Shown here: positions 34,932-44,555 of the stretch, one piece after another
Layout: the number at the start of each line of letters is the position of its first letter
How positions within the stretch are numbered: position 1 is the first letter of the stretch
Notes under the pieces: generated by a model
Databases searched by the model: none
The model's input: the letters and a program-made list of their open reading frames with translations, nothing else
What the model was told of the DNA's origin: nothing
Program-made: the position numbers and the translations under genes
Assembly: GCA_900618795.1 (NCBI GenBank)
Contig: UYJD01000003.1
Coordinates: 1,997,871 to 2,061,870 of the forward strand
Length of the DNA stretch: 64,000 nucleotides
Origin: Cyanodermella asteris
Lineage: Eukaryota > Ascomycota > Lecanoromycetes > Ostropales > Stictidaceae
Direction: 5' to 3'

Positions 34932-35241
34932 AGGGTGCCAGCCCCGGAAAGTCTGTTCATGCCGATCGGGGAACGAGATAACGGGGCAAATTGGTTGACG
35001 GTCGAAGATTCGGGGCCAAGGAGAAAAGAGGCACAGATTAAAGGGCTGCGCGGAGTCACTGAAATGGTAAAAACCGCCGTGTCGGACGTGTCGAAGACTC
35101 TCATGAAGAGACTCACAGATGACGATCATGGCATGATCAAGCAAGCGAAAGCAGAAATCTCTTGCCGAAGAGGTTGCTCAGTTGCTGCTGTCACCTTGGG
35201 AGGAAGCCGATCGTATGCGTGAGGCGCAGGGGGGGCGATAG
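34932..35241 (+). pseudogene. Probable disrupted C-terminal part of the preceding gene
   Basis: In the frame of the gene ending at 34931, coding-like sequence continues after TAG: RVPAPESLFMPIGERDNGAN, IKGLRGVTEMVKTAVSDVSK, DDDHGMIKQAKAE. Near 35150 this frame loses sense, while the next frame reads SLAEEVAQLLLSPWEEADRM and stops at TAG 35239-35241. One nonsense codon and one single-base shift would explain this. It could also be an unrelated small open frame. Confidence 0.4.
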
Positions 35242-35997
35242 CAAGGCAGAGTCTGTGGCGCCTCATTCGGCACCGGACAAGGCAAACCAGGACTGCATAC
35301 AGCAAGGCCATCCGGTCGCGTGTCTCTATTATCCGTGCTACGATGCCATGACCAAATAGTCGATTTACCTGCATTCATTCGCGTTGAAACTTGTTATGCG
35401 CAAGTAGCCGCAACACTCTCAAGTCGCCATCTTGTAGGCGGTCATGTCCAGGCTGATCACGGGCTGGGGGCGGTGCAGCCCGGATATGCTCTTTCTTTGA
35501 TTACACCTCACTTCAACCCATCTAGTCGTCTCTTGCATCATTCATCATCAGCTCTGTCCGCATTTTTATATCATTATACCACGAGCATCGCGACTGAGGC
35601 GACTGTAGCGCCATATTATCTCTCCGCTTGCTTGAAACGACGTGACGGACCAACGTGACTGACTGCGAGGCTGATCGCCTCTGCACAAGCCTTGTGGTGT
35701 CCTGCCTCACCTTATCACACCTTGATTGTTTGCCTGGCCGAAAGACAAACGACCGAGCGTCAGGCTTGCCTTATAGCTCTCTCGCCGATTCACAGACCCT
35801 ATTCTGTGGAGCCGGTCAAACTGCCCAACCGCAGCACAGTTCGCGCAGCAGGACGTGCTGCTGACCGCAACATCGAACGCCCCGAAAGAGTGTGCGAGTG
35901 AGGATTTTATCAACAAATCAGCCCGATCCGGGCGGGTCCGGAATCGTCGTGATCACATCTCACACAATATAATACCGCTTCTCTGGGTCTCTCAACA
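35242..35997. other. Intergenic, CorA-like gene promoter
   Basis: No supported gene in about 750 bp. Confidence 0.5.
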
Positions 35998-37686
35998 ATG
36001 TCGTCGACACGTTCCTCGAGTGAGATCTTCCTTCCCAAACCACTCTTGTCTGCTGCCTCGCTAGGCGACCTACGGACCGAACTGAGGATGGAAGAATCGG
36101 CACTGAAGACATTCGTTTCATCCCACGATAAGGTCCGCTTCACCGTTCTGGACGTTTTTGAAACACCCGGACCCAACAACGAACCCCAGATTGTCGAACA
36201 TAGGTGTTCCAGCAACAATGCCATCCAGGTCATCTCACATGCCAATCCGGACGCCCGGGCACGCATCATCAGTATACGTGCAAATGCCTCCACCAACCCT
36301 CTCAACATATCCTTCTCCCTCATGAGCCAGATTTTCCTCCAGTACGGCGTCGAAGAGGAATTCTGGGAGATCGTCCGCTGCTTTGGTGATTCGCCGCACC
36401 CGGCCGAGGGTGGCTGCACGCACGCTTTCGCGCGGACATATCCGGACAGATCCCGAAGTTGCTGTTACGACCTCCAGTATATGGATGACAACCGGCGCCA
36501 GGGAGCAAATGCCAACCCTTGGAGCCAGAGGCACACCGGCATATACCACAGACGGATGCCCAATCCGAACCCAGGCATAAACTCGGCCAGTGGCAAACCC
36601 AGGGATTTTGACCTGATCATCATATTACATCCCAGTATGGACACCCGGTTTGAGAAACGGATCCACGGGCTCGGAAACTTGACCAGAAATGGCGCTCCTT
36701 TTGGCGTGATGGAACGGACCATTGTACAGCGCATCCAGGCCGATCCAGCAAGCATCCACGAACTACTTCTGGAGACGTACCTATCCAACTGGCGATTCTA
36801 TTTACGTTCCAAAGGCGACGAGTTTCAGCGCCGTCTGGACGACCTCTTCACCATGGATGCCGACATTCGGACCGTAGAGGATGCATCCCTCGGCTTCGAA
36901 GCCGTCCAACAATTTCGCTACCTACGTGATCAGATACTGACAGCAGGTGCTTTCTGTCGCGGCAACGAAGCCGTAATCAAGCTGCTCAAGAACATTGCCT
37001 CATCACATGCCCAGTCCCACAACCAATCCGCCTTCCTCGCCTCGAATCAAAGGTCCCATTCTCAGTCCCAAGCATCAGGGACCGCCCTCGCCGAACGCGT
37101 CCGCGGCTACCTCTCCGGCCTCGACGCCCTCCAAACCCGCATCGACAACTCCATCGCCCTCCTCGAATACTCCCTCGAACTCAAACACCAAGAACTTGCC
37201 AAAGAGTCGAACCGCCACATGGAAGAGCTCACGCATTCGACCGTCGACGACAGCGCCACCGTCCGCACCATCACCGTGCTCGGTCTCGTATACCTCCCCG
37301 GCACCTTCATCAGCGGCCTGTTTGGCATGAATTTCTTCAACTACAACAACGACACGCGCTACATGGACATTGCGCCTAATTTCTGGATCTACGTACTCCT
37401 GTGGATCGTCTTCACAGGCGTGACATATGGCTTGTATGTCTGGGCGGAGGTTCGGAGGAAAAAGGGTGCGGAGGGCCAGGGGGACCCGATGGAGGAGAAG
37501 AGGCTTGTGCCGGCTAGTATTGGAAGGTTGAATATGAGGGCGAAGGGATTGAGTAATACGTTCAGGAGTAAGGAGACAACGAGTTCGGGTGTGGGGACTA
37601 CTACGGGGACGAGGACGGGGACGAGCGAGACCGGGGCGACGAATGGGAGGGAAAAGAGCTTGTTACCCATGACGAGGCCGATGTGA
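35998..37686 (+). CDS. CorA-like Mg2+/metal-ion transporter family protein
   Basis: An intronless frame of 562 residues. The N-terminal 300 residues are a soluble domain typical of fungal CorA-like proteins (DRSRSCCYDLQYMDDNRR, KPRDFDLIIILHPS). A long helical region follows (RVRGYLSGLDALQTRIDNSI, ELKHQELAKESNRHMEEL), the pore stalk of CorA. Two C-terminal membrane segments come next: ITVLGLVYLPGTFISGLFGMN with the GMN selectivity motif at 443-445, and FWIYVLLWIVFTGVTYGLYVW. The tail is Thr/Gly rich and low complexity. CorA proteins work as pentamers and admit Mg2+ or other divalent ions; the fungal long forms are mostly uncharacterised and the ion is not known. The gene appears intact. Confidence 0.9.
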   Translation: MSSTRSSSEIFLPKPLLSAASLGDLRTELRMEESALKTFVSSHDKVRFTVLDVFETPGPNNEPQIVEHRCSSNNAIQVISHANPDARARIISIRANASTNPLNISFSLMSQIFLQYGVEEEFWEIVRCFGDSPHPAEGGCTHAFARTYPDRSRSCCYDLQYMDDNRRQGANANPWSQRHTGIYHRRMPNPNPGINSASGKPRDFDLIIILHPSMDTRFEKRIHGLGNLTRNGAPFGVMERTIVQRIQADPASIHELLLETYLSNWRFYLRSKGDEFQRRLDDLFTMDADIRTVEDASLGFEAVQQFRYLRDQILTAGAFCRGNEAVIKLLKNIASSHAQSHNQSAFLASNQRSHSQSQASGTALAERVRGYLSGLDALQTRIDNSIALLEYSLELKHQELAKESNRHMEELTHSTVDDSATVRTITVLGLVYLPGTFISGLFGMNFFNYNNDTRYMDIAPNFWIYVLLWIVFTGVTYGLYVWAEVRRKKGAEGQGDPMEEKRLVPASIGRLNMRAKGLSNTFRSKETTSSGVGTTTGTRTGTSETGATNGREKSLLPMTRPM

Positions 37687-38345
37687 GGATGGCGGGGAAA
37701 AAATGTACTATATGATTGGAAAGTGGCTTTTTTGACATGCGAGGATTACGAGTACACGACAGTTGCGCCTTTGGATACTTGAAATACACGAGAGCTGGCC
37801 CTCCACACATTCTTCATGGAGGTTGTGCATGAATGTCTTTGCGACCCCGCTGTTCCTCGCTCTGTCTCTCCTTCATACGTGTTGCTCACGCGGCCGCCAG
37901 TTGAGCCACATCCAAGACAGTCACGCCCACGACAGTCACGCGCAGCCGCGTCCGCGTCGGTCTGTTCCCAGATAACATGCACATTGTTCATTTTCTTTCA
38001 GCAGCCCGAAAAACGTGTAAATGCAGAATAACAAAAAAGCCACGGCAACGTGTAAGGCTCGAAAAATGAATGCACGGCCAATTGGAAGTTTGTTCACGTG
38101 TATTCACACGAATGGGTGACGGCCAGCGTTACAGTCCACTGCATGAACATATCTCGGAGATGCTCTCATAAAAGAAAGAAACAAAAAGAAAAAAAAAAAA
38201 TCACACTCTGACCTTCCAATATCTCGCAATTCATACGTCCGCGTGCATCCCGCCTTCGAACGCTCCAACATTTCCCACGAAAATCGCACAAGCTCGTCGC
38301 TGAGACCACAACCACCTTTTACCGAACCGAGATAGTGTAACGGCC
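37687..38345. other. Intergenic, no gene seen
   Basis: About 660 bp with a short A-rich tract (38178-38201). It contains the promoter of the small membrane protein gene. Confidence 0.5.
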
Positions 38346-38802
38346 ATGGAGTCGATCACCTCGCTCGTCGCTGCGCCGACCAAGCTCTTCACCGCCAACT
38401 CCCCCAACCTCACCTCCATCATCAGCGTCCCCCTCGCATTCCTCTCCGCCCACCCCTTCGCAACCCTCACAATCTCCGTCCTGGGCGCCTCGACACTGAC
38501 AGTCGAGTTCCTGATGCGCTCGGACAAGCGCACACAAGGGTAGGATTGACTTCCCGCCCCCCGCAAGAAAAATACAAAATTCAAGAAATACAAGACTAAT
38601 CCATGTGGAAAGCTCTAGGGTTCGCGATCATTCGGATCTACCCGACCCGGTGGCGGAAGCGTACATGGTGGGTTTCGAACCGGTCATGCCCAAGGGTTTG
38701 GAGGCGCATGAGATGGGTTGCGTGTGTCTTTTTTGCAGGAGAGGGAGGAAGGAAAGTGGAGGAGGAGAGGGCGTGGGCCACACAAAGAGGGAAAAGCAAT
38801 GA
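38346..38802 (+). CDS. Small single-pass membrane protein of unknown function
   Basis: Exons 38346-38539 and 38613-38802 with a 73-bp intron (branch GACTAAT) encode 127 residues. Residues 1-50 are hydrophobic and probably contain one membrane segment (LTSIISVPLAFLSAHPFATL, TISVLGASTLTVEFL). After RSDKRTQG the second exon encodes SRVRDHSDLPDPVAEAYMVG, then EPVMPKGLEAHEMGCVCLFC with a CxCLFC cysteine cluster, followed by a basic Gly-rich tail (RRGRKES). The join RTQG-SRVRDH is in frame. I do not recognise a family. The membrane segment beside a Cys cluster suggests an organelle membrane protein, but that is inference. Confidence 0.6.
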
Positions 38803-38982
38803 GACGGGACAAAGGACAAAGAAAGACCAGTGAAACGGCCACGGGCACTTTAAGAGGTGTCGAAATTTGGCCGTGAATGATCGGCGTGCGGAAATCGGAT
38901 CACATGATGAGAAGGATTTCCTTATTTTTTTTTTTTGGGAGTGTCTGTGATGTGTTCAAAAGTAGTCTCCACTGGACACCCC

Positions 38983-39045
38983 GGGGGGGGGGGGGGGGGG
39001 GNNNNNNNNNNNNNNNNNNNNNNNNNNNNNNNNNNNNNNNNNNNN
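38983..39045. repeat. G homopolymer followed by a 44-N assembly gap
   Basis: A run of 19 G (38983-39001) is followed by N from 39002 to 39045. The G run is a probable sequencing or assembly stop. Confidence 0.95.
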
Positions 39046-39263
39046 GTTTCTGGAGACCGTCCAGGAGGCCAACGTCCATCCGTTAACCCACCCACGTCCT
39101 CGGTTTTTTCGATAGGTCACTCGAATTGATTGGCTTTAGCTTGTATAGGTTCCGTCCATGGCCGCAATCGCGCAATGCCGAGAAATGTACATAGGCGAGC
39201 CCGTCCGAATATTTCTGACACCATCATTCGAGCGTTTCCTCATGCCCAAGTGATAATCGTGTC

Positions 39264-40230
39264 ATGAAGTCGAGTAGCAATGTCTCCCAAGAACGAACAG
39301 ATATGCCCAAAGTGTCTGATAGGGAGGTCATAGGATCGGCAAGATTGAATCTGCAGCATTGAATGTGGGGCCATAATCTTGGGTATCAGCTCCATCCATG
39401 GATTCCGAGGGCGAAGAATATGCCTATCGCTGACGTTGGATCTGGCACGGGACACTGGCTCTTAGACGTATCCGAGAAATTAGGACCCGACTCTCGATTC
39501 ATCGGCTGGGACATTTCGCCCGCTACCCGACTCGGTTTGCGAAAGGAGCTGCCGCGCAATGTCGAGGTGCAAGTTCACGACGCATACGATGGTGTCCCGC
39601 AAGATCTCGTGGGCTTCTTTCATCTGGTCCATTTGCGGTCGTTGACGAGAATAGTGCCGGGTGAAAGTCCGGCGCCGGTATTGGAGATGCTGCTAAAAAT
39701 GTTGCATTGGTTTTGGGATGCGAGCCGATCACGAAGGGATTCGACGGCTGATATGTGTACAAGACCGGCGGGTACTTGCAGTGGGGTGAAATTGACATGG
39801 GTAGCCTTTTAGTACGGAAGCCTCGCCCCAGCTGCACGAGATGTGCCGAATGGGAGCACGGACGAGGTGCTGGAGCGGTGGAGGAAAGTAATGGTCCTGT
39901 CAGGCCAGGAAGCTGGGTATGTTTGCCTGGACTCTGTAGCCTTTCCCCTTTGCGAGACGAGAGGGATTGTGCTGAATTTGTGGGATCAATAGCTGGGTGT
40001 CGAATATTCCAGGATATTTCAGGCTCGGGATGTCAACGTCTCACAATCAAAGAGATACGTGACGCGACAGGAACTGCACAGACCGTCCACTGATGATTTC
40101 GCGATAGGATTAGACAATTTGGGACGCGAAGAAACCTGCAAGGACAAGGTTGGACCGCTTGGTCTGCCGGAGGAATGGAAAATGTTGTGTGAGAGAAAGC
40201 TGGCGGAGCTTGTACACAGAGTAAGCATCA
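39264..40230 (+). pseudogene. SAM-dependent methyltransferase (fungal secondary-metabolism type), disrupted
   Basis: The frame opens at ATG 39264 (MKSSSNVSQERTD), reaches SARLNLQH and is cut by TGA at 39360-39362, then continues MWGHNLGYQLHPWIP, IADVGSGTGHWLLDV (SAM motif I), FIGWDISPA, DAYDGVPQDLVGFFHLVHLR, and VLEMLLKML. About 60 bp later the family's next block, TGGYLQWGEID, is in another frame, and near 39830-39900 a third frame carries LERWRKVMVLSGQ. The family is that of LaeA-like/UMTA methyltransferases common in fungal biosynthetic clusters. A readable start after the TGA exists (39363), but the later frameshifts still break the product. The last kept block is uncertain, so the end is approximate. 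Confidence 0.7.
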
Positions 40231-40458
40231 CCGCAGATATTATCGTTTGCCTAGGCCAGAAGGAACGAATATATACCCAACGCTCTCTTGCTATGCGGTT
40301 TGAAGTATGTGGAGGGGGTTTTGTGTCATTTAATTCCTGGCATGGTCTGCGATTGTGGTCCAGATACTTTGCAATTCATAGTCGGGCACGTGGGATCTCG
40401 CTTCTGCGGTGGTGTATAAGTTATTCAATTCGCTTCTCTCGTAAGAAGTTGGTTGTCC

Positions 40459-41586
40459 TCACAAGTCCTGCTTCGCCGGCTCTCCAGCCCAGCACCTTCG
40501 GATGAGCTCTCGCAATGGCTCTTTCTCGATTGGTCTTGGGTTCCAGTACGGGTTACCTACTGCAATCTCGGCCGCTTTGTCGACATCCTCCTCTTTCAGA
40601 CCAAACTCTTTCAGACCCCTCTTAACCTTCAGCTTTTCCAGCAGGACATTTAGTCCTCGGATCGCGTCTCCATTGCTGTCGGGGAGCACACTGGCCAATG
40701 TGGCCATCTGGTCGGGAACATTCGGGGCATTGTATGAGAGTGCGTGCGGCAGTACGATCGTATGCGTCTCAGCGTGCGGCCTGTATGAGTGAGTCCAGTC
40801 CGTCTTGAGTTGCCAGAGATGTACTCACATGTTGAAGCTGCCGCCAAAAGTATGGCAGAGCTTGTGATGTAAGGCCATGCCCACATTGCCCAGACATGTT
40901 GCACAGAGCCAGGCTCCGTATAACGCCCTCTGCCTTGCACTCACGCTGCTCGGGTTTTCCACGATTTCAGGTAATGCCTCCGCCAGGGCTTTGATACCCT
41001 CTTGGGCAAACAGACTCATGATCGGATTCTTCTTTTGCGAGTATAGCGCCTCTACTGCATGTGCAATCGCGTTGACCCCGCTAGTTGCGCTCATAGCCGC
41101 CGGTAGCGTCATGGTCAAATCAACATCATAGATCACGGTACCGGGGCGTATCTTCTCATCGCTCCTCGTGGTCTTCTTACCTCCCTCGGTCTCACCCAGG
41201 ATCGGAGTCATCTCAGAACCCGCGTACGTAGTTGGGATACAAATATGCGGTAGCCCAGTGCGGATGCTGATTGCTTTTCCGAGGCCAATTGTGCTGCCGC
41301 CGCCAATGCTTATGACGCAATCAGCACCCACAGATTTGGCGTGTGAGAGAGCATCGCCGGTCACGTTGGTGGGCGTGTGCATGGTCGCATTCGTGAATTT
41401 CGATGTGGAGCTGACATGGCCGGCGAGCAGCTTTTCAAGCGTTTCGAGCTGGTTAGTCTGTTGTGGTGTGCTGAGAAGGAGAGGGTTGGAAAGGCTTTGG
41501 CGTTTGATCTCGTCGGGGAGGCGTTGGAGAGTGCCGCTGCCAAAGATTACGCGAGCAGGCGAAGCGTTGTACTCGAATGGATCCAT
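40459..41586 (-). CDS. Maleylacetate reductase (iron-type alcohol dehydrogenase family)
   Basis: Exons 41586-40829 and 40780-40459 with a 48-bp intron (donor GTGAGT) give 359 residues, the usual length. It starts MDPFEYNASPARVIFGSGTL, has GADCVISIGGGSTIGLGKAI (nucleotide binding), GLPHICIPTTYAGSEMTPI, and the specific maleylacetate reductase block MALHHKLCHTFGGSFNM joined across the intron to PHAETHTIVLPHALSYN. It ends KQDL. The enzyme reduces maleylacetate to 3-oxoadipate with NAD(P)H, the last step of resorcinol and hydroxyquinol degradation before the 3-oxoadipate pathway. An upstream in-frame ATG would add 34 residues of poor quality and is not preferred. It is divergent from the transcription factor at 42100 and may be controlled by it. 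Confidence 0.9.
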
Positions 41587-42099
41587 GATGGCGATGCTTG
41601 GGTGTATTCTGTGAAGGAAGTACCAGTTGTCACACGAAATCGGCTCGAGCAAGGCAGGTGGAGGGGTCAGAACAAAAGAAAAGTGCATGAGTTGGCAACA
41701 AATGTCATTCGGAGCTTCGTCTCAACGAGAGAGCCTCCATGACCTTGGCTTCAAGGTTGTTGGCCGGCAGTTCAAAGCGGCGGTGGGATGTGAGCGCTTC
41801 GGTTGATGCTCCGGCAATGAGGAAATGTGACGTTCATCGCGACTTTGCACCGCCACGAGACACTCAGGTAAGCTGTGGCGTCACGACCCCTTTTGAGGCG
41901 TGTTGCTTTCGATCGATGTTCTGCTCTGCCCTACCCTGCCCTGCTCTATATGCTCTGATCCCCTCATCCCGGCAGTAGGGTTAGCTTCAGATAAGCATGC
42001 TTGGGCTTACACCTAGTTGTGAGCTCGTCACATTGTTGCTTGCGATTCACACGTGAGAGCGTTCCACTTGGTTTGCTGCATGGCCTTGAAATTGACATC
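41587..42099. other. Shared promoter of maleylacetate reductase and transcription factor genes
   Basis: A 513-bp divergent intergenic region; no gene is supported. Confidence 0.5.
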
Positions 42100-43105
42100 A
42101 TGGCCGACTTTACTTTTGTCACATACGAGCCCGGTTCATTGACCAAATCCGTCGCTTTCAAGCAAGTCGTCCGCTCCCGAGCTGCTCGAGTCACGGCGCC
42201 AGGCCGGGCTGCATCTCGGAGGAGTAGCACCACTGCAGTCAGCACTGTCGCCATCTCGGCCAAGGAGCCGGCTTTGAACCAGAAACGACTACTCAGACCC
42301 ATACCCGTGCGTGCCAACGATTCCGAATCCACCACGCCAGGACTAAGAAGTGAACCGAGCGACATCTCCAGCGATGTATCCCGGTCTGCTGACAGACCCT
42401 CGAGCGAGAACAGCAGCAGCAGCATCCCCATGGAGCCAACACACCCCGTGTTGTTGATTCAGCCTTTGCTTTCGGAACAGTATTCGCCGTTATTTACGGA
42501 CTTCTGTAGGTACCGAGGGCGCGCATCCTTGATGCAGAACGCTGGTGCTAACTCTTGCGCGTCAAGATCTGAAGTACATGGCCGTCGATATCCCAGATCT
42601 CGATCAGGGCAGACCTGGAAGTTTGAGGTCTTTGTGGTTTCCCTTCGCCATCTTACATGACGGTCTTCTTCAGATCGTTTTTCTACTCTCCGGATCTTGC
42701 TATCTAAATGAAGCCTTGACGGCACAGACCCATGTAGGCGACGTGCGCCCGTGTTTGATCAATCTCAAGCAACAAGCACTGGCAAATATACGACGAATGA
42801 TCACGAATACTGCGTCTCCCAACAGCGATGAGGTTATTGCTGCAGTTACGAAAATGGCCAGTTGGGAGGCCATGTACGGCACGAAAGCTGCGTTTAATGT
42901 CCACATGAAGGCATTGCGGCAGATGGTGGATTCTCGTGGGGGCTTGGCTGAGTTAGGGCTAGAAGGCCTCCTTGAGCGAATGGTGTCTTGGGTTGATTAC
43001 AACTCGGCATGCCTGTTGAACTCGAGTGTCTACTTCCCGGAAGCGAACGCATTGCCGAAACCACTCTTATTCGATCCGAGTGCTTTCATTGGAGGCTCGA
43101 AATGA
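42100..43105 (+). CDS. Fungal-specific transcription factor domain protein without visible zinc cluster
   Basis: Exons 42100-42505 and 42567-43105 with a 61-bp intron (GTAGGT donor, GCTAAC branch) give 314 residues. The N-terminus MADFTFVTYEPGSLTKSVAF plus a basic stretch (VVRSRAARVTAPGRAASRR) is followed by a Ser-rich region. From EQYSPLFTDF-YLKYMAVDIP onward it matches the fungal regulator domain (Fungal_trans_2 type): SLWFPFAILHDGLLQIVFLL, SCYLNEALTAQTH, LINLKQQALANIRRMITNTA, ALRQMVDSRGGLAELG. No CX2CX6C binuclear cluster is present upstream to 41587, so either it is a member of the zinc-cluster-free subfamily or it acts by dimerisation. Divergent placement beside maleylacetate reductase suggests pathway regulation. 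The protein is shorter than many members and may lack its end. Confidence 0.7.
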
Positions 43106-43745
43106 GTTGTCAGCGGTCCCACGCGAGTTGGCACAAGTCGTTACCGAGTTGACCTTTGGCCTGCCCAGCATAGCAGTTACACAACCACCGGAAAAGCAAT
43201 GCGGCAGGTAGTGTTAGACATATATTGATGGTTGTTTCCAGATAAAGTCCTCAGGACAACAATGTACGTCCTTGAGAAGATGGTTTGGAAGGCTGCTGAT
43301 GGGGGTTGACACCATGATTTCTTCACATTAGCCCGGAGCCGGTCGGCTTCTGACAATGGGAGCTGTCCGTCGCAACAAGTTGCCCCCGGTCAACTTGTTG
43401 GCAAGGCTGTACGGCTCAAAATGAGCCGAACTAAGGGCGGATCTTGGCCTAAAATGGCAAACGCCAAGACATAGGTGAACTGCCAGGGACTACGCTTCAG
43501 GCGCAGGGTCAGCTTCAGAATCATTGCAGGTCTCTTGATCTTAGATTCTTACGAGGTCTCAGATCAAGGAATACAAAAGCAGGTCTTGCAGGTCGGGTAG
43601 AGACAGTGGTTCGACCTCAAAGTCCCTCACCAGTTAGCTAATCAACCAGCGGGTATATCTCCTGGGCCACATCCACCATGTTCCCAGAACAAGTCGCGAC
43701 AGTTTCACACACGGCACTACTATCACGGACAAACACTCAGTCACC
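43106..43745. other. Intergenic, SDR promoter
   Basis: About 640 bp with no supported gene. Confidence 0.5.
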
Positions 43746-44555
43746 ATGTCTTTGACGTCCAAGACTGCTCTCATCACTGGCGGTGCGAAAAACCTGGGAG
43801 CTGAGATCGCAAGAGAGTTTGCGAAAGCAGGGATCACAGGACTTGCGATCCACTACAACTCCGAGAAGACGAAAGCCGACGTCGAAAGCCTCCTTCAAGA
43901 ATTTAAGAGCTCATACCCCCACGTCACAATTCGCGTCTACGCTGCCGACCTCACAACCGAAGCCAATATCAGCACGCTCTTTGAGAGTGTGAAACAGGAC
44001 TTTGGAGGCCTCGATATCATGATCAATACCGTTGGAATGGTCTTGAAGAAGGCAATGATGGAGATCACGGAACAAGAGTACGACCAGATGTTCGCCGTCA
44101 ACTCCAAAGCAGCTTTCTTCTGCCTGAAAGCCGGTGCCAAGCACGTGGCCGATGGTGGAAAGCTCATCACACTGGTCACGTCGCTCCTGGCAGCATACAC
44201 AGGGTTCTACACTTCGTACGGTGGATCGAAGGCTCCCGTTGAACACTTCACACGCGGCCTTTCGAAGGAGTTGATGGGCCGACAGGTCAGCGTCAACGCT
44301 ATTGCGCCAGGCCCTATGGATACATGTAGGTTTTTTGTGGTTCCTTGGTTGGGACATGTGATTAGCTGACATTTCAAAGCATTCTTTTATCCCCAGGAAA
44401 CTCCGGAGTCAGTCGCTTACCACAAGTCGTCTGCAATGGGGGGCCGATTGACCGACATCAAAGACATTGCCCCGCTTGTCAGGTTTCTGGTGACGGAAGG
44501 AGCTTGGATGAATGGATAGACCATCTTCGCCAACGGCGGATATACTACAAGATAA
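43746..44555 (+). pseudogene. Short-chain dehydrogenase/reductase with late in-frame stop
   Basis: Exons 43746-44325 and 44380 onward (54-bp intron, GCTGAC branch). The Rossmann motif is TGGAKNLG (11-18), the active-site motif YGGSK has Y158 and K162, and the NNAG-like motif is NTVG. The end GRLTDIKDIAPLVRFLVTEG leads to WMNG, then TAG at 44517-44519, then TIFANGGYTTR and TAA at 44553-44555. In this family the residue at the TAG is normally Gln (NGQTI-type end), so one C-to-T change of CAG explains it. The truncated protein of 238 residues lacks the last 12, which pack near the cofactor and dimer interface. The gene may be recently inactivated, weakly functional, or the stop may be a sequencing error. 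It probably acts on a carbonyl substrate. Confidence 0.8.

Noticed and set aside
43605-43640. tRNA-like B box (GGTTCGACC)
   Set aside because: No matching A box, acceptor stem or anticodon arm could be drawn.
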